A stretch of DNA of 64,000 nt from DATAZK01 sp965199805 (lineage in GTDB: Bacteria > Actinomycetota > Actinomycetes > Frankiales > Frankiaceae): the NCBI GenBank assembly GCA_965199805.1, contig CBDATO010000001.1:1240001-1304000 (forward strand). The letters run 5' to 3'. The position numbers and the translations under genes were made by a program. Under the pieces are notes generated by a model, which ran no database searches, was not told where the DNA came from, and saw only the letters and a program-made list of their open reading frames with translations. Below, piece after piece: positions 62,181-64,000 of the stretch (positions are counted from its first letter, which is position 1; each line of letters begins with the position of its first letter).

Positions 62181-64000
62181 GATGACCTGCTGGAACGTCG
62201 GGCGGTTCTGCCAGTCGATCGGCGCCGTGGTCTCCCCGACGAACATGAAGTCGATGTCGTCGCGCTTCTTGTCGTACGTCCACCGCGCCGGGTCCGAGGT
62301 GCCCTGCGCGCGGGTCAGCGTCGCGACGGCGGTCCGCAGCGTCTGGCGCAGCTCCGTCCGGCAGTCGGCGAGCACCCCCTTGCCGCAGTAGCCCTGCGAC
62401 ATCGGGCTCGCGACCGGCCGGCCGAGCACCGTGCGCAGGTCACGAGCCACCCACGAGTACGCGCCCACGTTGTTCCAGGCCGAGCCGCGGTTCTTCTCAC
62501 TCGGGGCGTTGTCCAGATCGGTCGGGATCGTGTCGACGAGCGCGCCGAGCCGCGGGCGTACGACCTGCTTCGCCACCAGCGGATACCAGGCGTCCATCAG
62601 GGCGATCGCATTCTGATCGGTGTAGGCCCCGGTACGCGCGCGGTCGACCCGGTGCGCGCCGCCGGCGAGCCAGTTCCGCAATACCCCCGTGTACGGACGC
62701 AGCTGCGGGTCGTCGCCGACCACCGCGAGCATGTCGTCGAGCAGGTACGCGCCGCGCACGTCGACGGTGGCGGCGTCGAGCATGTTGGCCGTCAGGCCCG
62801 CCCGGTCGAGCTTGCCCTTCGCGAGCGACGCCTGCACCCGGTCGCGCAGGGCGAGCACCCGCTGCACGGGACCCCAGCCCCACTGGTCGTCGGCCGCGTA
62901 CGTGCCCGCCGTCGGCTTGTTGTTCCAGCTGACGAGATAGCCCTGCGGCGGGTTCACGGCCTGCGGATGCGCCGCGATCGGCAGCTCGCCGGTCCAGTCC
63001 CACTTGCTGTCGCCCCACCGCGGCAGGTCGGGGTCGACACCTTTGGCGCGTACCGGCAGGGCGCCCGAGCTGTAGGACGCGATGTCGCGGGTGTCAACGT
63101 AGAACCAGTTGAACGTGAAGCCGACCTTGCTGAACGCGTCGACGAAGTCGCGCGGGCCCTTGATGGCGGCCGGGTCGTTCATCTGGGCGAAGCCGAGCAC
63201 CGAGTCCGGCTCGCGACCGTAGGTCGAACGCTGCAGCACGACGGCCACCGGCACCCCGCCGGCGGTGGTGCGGTACTGCACCACGCCGTGCCGGGTCCGC
63301 AGGTCGGGCAGCCGGGCGATGACCGCACCGGTGCCGCCCTTAGCCCGCAGCACGTGCTCGCGCGAGGTCATCGGCCGGCACGTGCCGTCGTCGAGGTAGC
63401 CGGTGGAGCCGACCGTCGCCGTCGCGCCGCCGGGGTCGCAGAGCTTCTCGAGGACGGTGTCGACGACGTCGCCGCTGGAGCTCGTCGCCGACCACGCGTA
63501 GCTGCGCCCGTGCCCGATGAGGACCGCGAACTGCAGGTTGGCGAACGCCACCCCCCGCGCCTCGTAGTGCGGGCCGTGCAAGGCGATCTCGTCGAAGAAG
63601 TTCGGGCTCTGATACGCGGTCTGCGGGCCCATCACGGCGATCGGCCGTCCGGTCGTGGTGTGCGCCCCGGAGACCAGCAGCGCGTTGCTCATCTGCGCCG
63701 GCAGCCCCAGCCGGTCGGCGAGCGTCTCGCCGCCGCCGGCGCCGGCTCCGGACAGCTGCGGGATGGCGCCGGAGCCGCCCGTGCCCGGCGCCGTGCTGGC
63801 CCCGACGTCGGGCAGCGCGACGGCCGCCGGGTCGACGTCGACCGGCGCCCCGTGCGGCTGCTCCCCCGGGTCCGTCACCGGCGTGCCCTTGTCCTGCGCG
63901 TCGCGCAGGTCGGCGAAGACCGTGCCGGCCTGCGCCGTCCCCATCGCCTTGCGCAGGCGCTGCAGGAACGCGGCGTTCTGCGCCTCCTGACCGCCGCCCT
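62175..64000 (-). CDS. Penicillin acylase family Ntn hydrolase (5' end outside window)
   Basis: C-terminal 608 or so codons of a penicillin-acylase-type amidase; the frame is open to the right edge, so the start lies beyond it. A Gly/Pro-rich spacer precedes MSNALLVSGAHTTTGRP, where the Ser before Asn is the expected autocatalytic N-terminal nucleophile of the beta subunit. IAVMGPQTAYQSPNFFDE and YAWSATSSSGD follow as in the family. The enzyme is usually exported and self-processed; it may cleave acyl-homoserine lactones, antibiotics or other acyl amides. The stop codon lies inside the dyad region upstream of the ABC exporter. Confidence 0.88.
   Translation of the reverse strand, partial: GGGQEAQNAAFLQRLRKAMGTAQAGTVFADLRDAQDKGTPVTDPGEQPHGAPVDVDPAAVALPDVGASTAPGTGGSGAIPQLSGAGAGGGETLADRLGLPAQMSNALLVSGAHTTTGRPIAVMGPQTAYQSPNFFDEIALHGPHYEARGVAFANLQFAVLIGHGRSYAWSATSSSGDVVDTVLEKLCDPGGATATVGSTGYLDDGTCRPMTSREHVLRAKGGTGAVIARLPDLRTRHGVVQYRTTAGGVPVAVVLQRSTYGREPDSVLGFAQMNDPAAIKGPRDFVDAFSKVGFTFNWFYVDTRDIASYSSGALPVRAKGVDPDLPRWGDSKWDWTGELPIAAHPQAVNPPQGYLVSWNNKPTAGTYAADDQWGWGPVQRVLALRDRVQASLAKGKLDRAGLTANMLDAATVDVRGAYLLDDMLAVVGDDPQLRPYTGVLRNWLAGGAHRVDRARTGAYTDQNAIALMDAWYPLVAKQVVRPRLGALVDTIPTDLDNAPSEKNRGSAWNNVGAYSWVARDLRTVLGRPVASPMSQGYCGKGVLADCRTELRQTLRTAVATLTRAQGTSDPARWTYDKKRDDIDFMFVGETTAPIDWQNRPTFQQVIG

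Overview
The window is a chromosomal stretch of a high-GC actinomycete. Three things point there: strong G/C bias at third codon positions, many GTG and some TTG starts, and actinobacterial signature genes (tadA with its associated acidic protein, murT-gatD, a SARP/AfsR-type regulator, F420-type luciferase-like oxidoreductase). A complete 14-subunit complex I operon next to futalosine-pathway menaquinone genes resembles the arrangement in Streptomyces and Frankia-like lineages. I cannot name a genus. I saw no phage, insertion sequence, CRISPR array or rRNA.

Layout. 1-15.7 kb (minus strand): nuoA to nuoN, the proton-pumping NADH dehydrogenase, most genes joined by 4-nt ATGA/GTGA overlaps; nuoN runs off the left edge. 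15.8-26 kb (mostly minus): quinone supply for that complex, with a menaquinone reductase-like flavoprotein (menJ), methyltransferase (menG), aminofutalosine deaminase (mqnX), mqnC, mqnA, mqnE and a UbiX-type flavin prenyltransferase. Interspersed are a LmbE deacetylase, an orphan receiver domain, a PAP2-type membrane enzyme and two small membrane proteins. mqnB, mqnD and the UbiA/UbiD partners are not in the window.

26-41 kb: MFS exporter with its MarR regulator, a small YDP-repeat protein, sbcCD nuclease, dtd, murT-gatD (peptidoglycan amidation), an M23 endopeptidase, azlCD, the tadA pair and one tRNA-Ser(CGA). A hydrolase lipoprotein and an unusual crotonase close this part. 41-51 kb: accessory and housekeeping genes, including a DUF4232 lipoprotein, an ABC-F ATPase, a dihydroxyacetone kinase with reversed domain order, an NrtR-like regulator, and small redox or NTF2-fold proteins. 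51-56 kb: a catabolic-looking cluster (luciferase-like oxidoreductase, VOC protein, two paralogous amidohydrolases, SDR) divergent from a large SARP/AfsR regulator. One of the two amidohydrolases is broken by an in-frame amber codon. 59-64 kb: a DrrAB-type ABC exporter, a small dimeric-barrel-like protein, and the C-terminal part of a penicillin-acylase-type Ntn hydrolase.

The most general signal is regulatory. Ten protein genes and the tRNA carry a TANNNT hexamer 5-8 nt before the start, with no ribosome binding site in between. This is the signature of leaderless mRNAs. Other points worth a look are a cluster of GACAACCGATCG repeats at 51.2 kb, nested CTGTCA dyads before the ABC exporter, palindromic operators at several promoters, and a 27-codon ORF bridging nuoK and nuoL.
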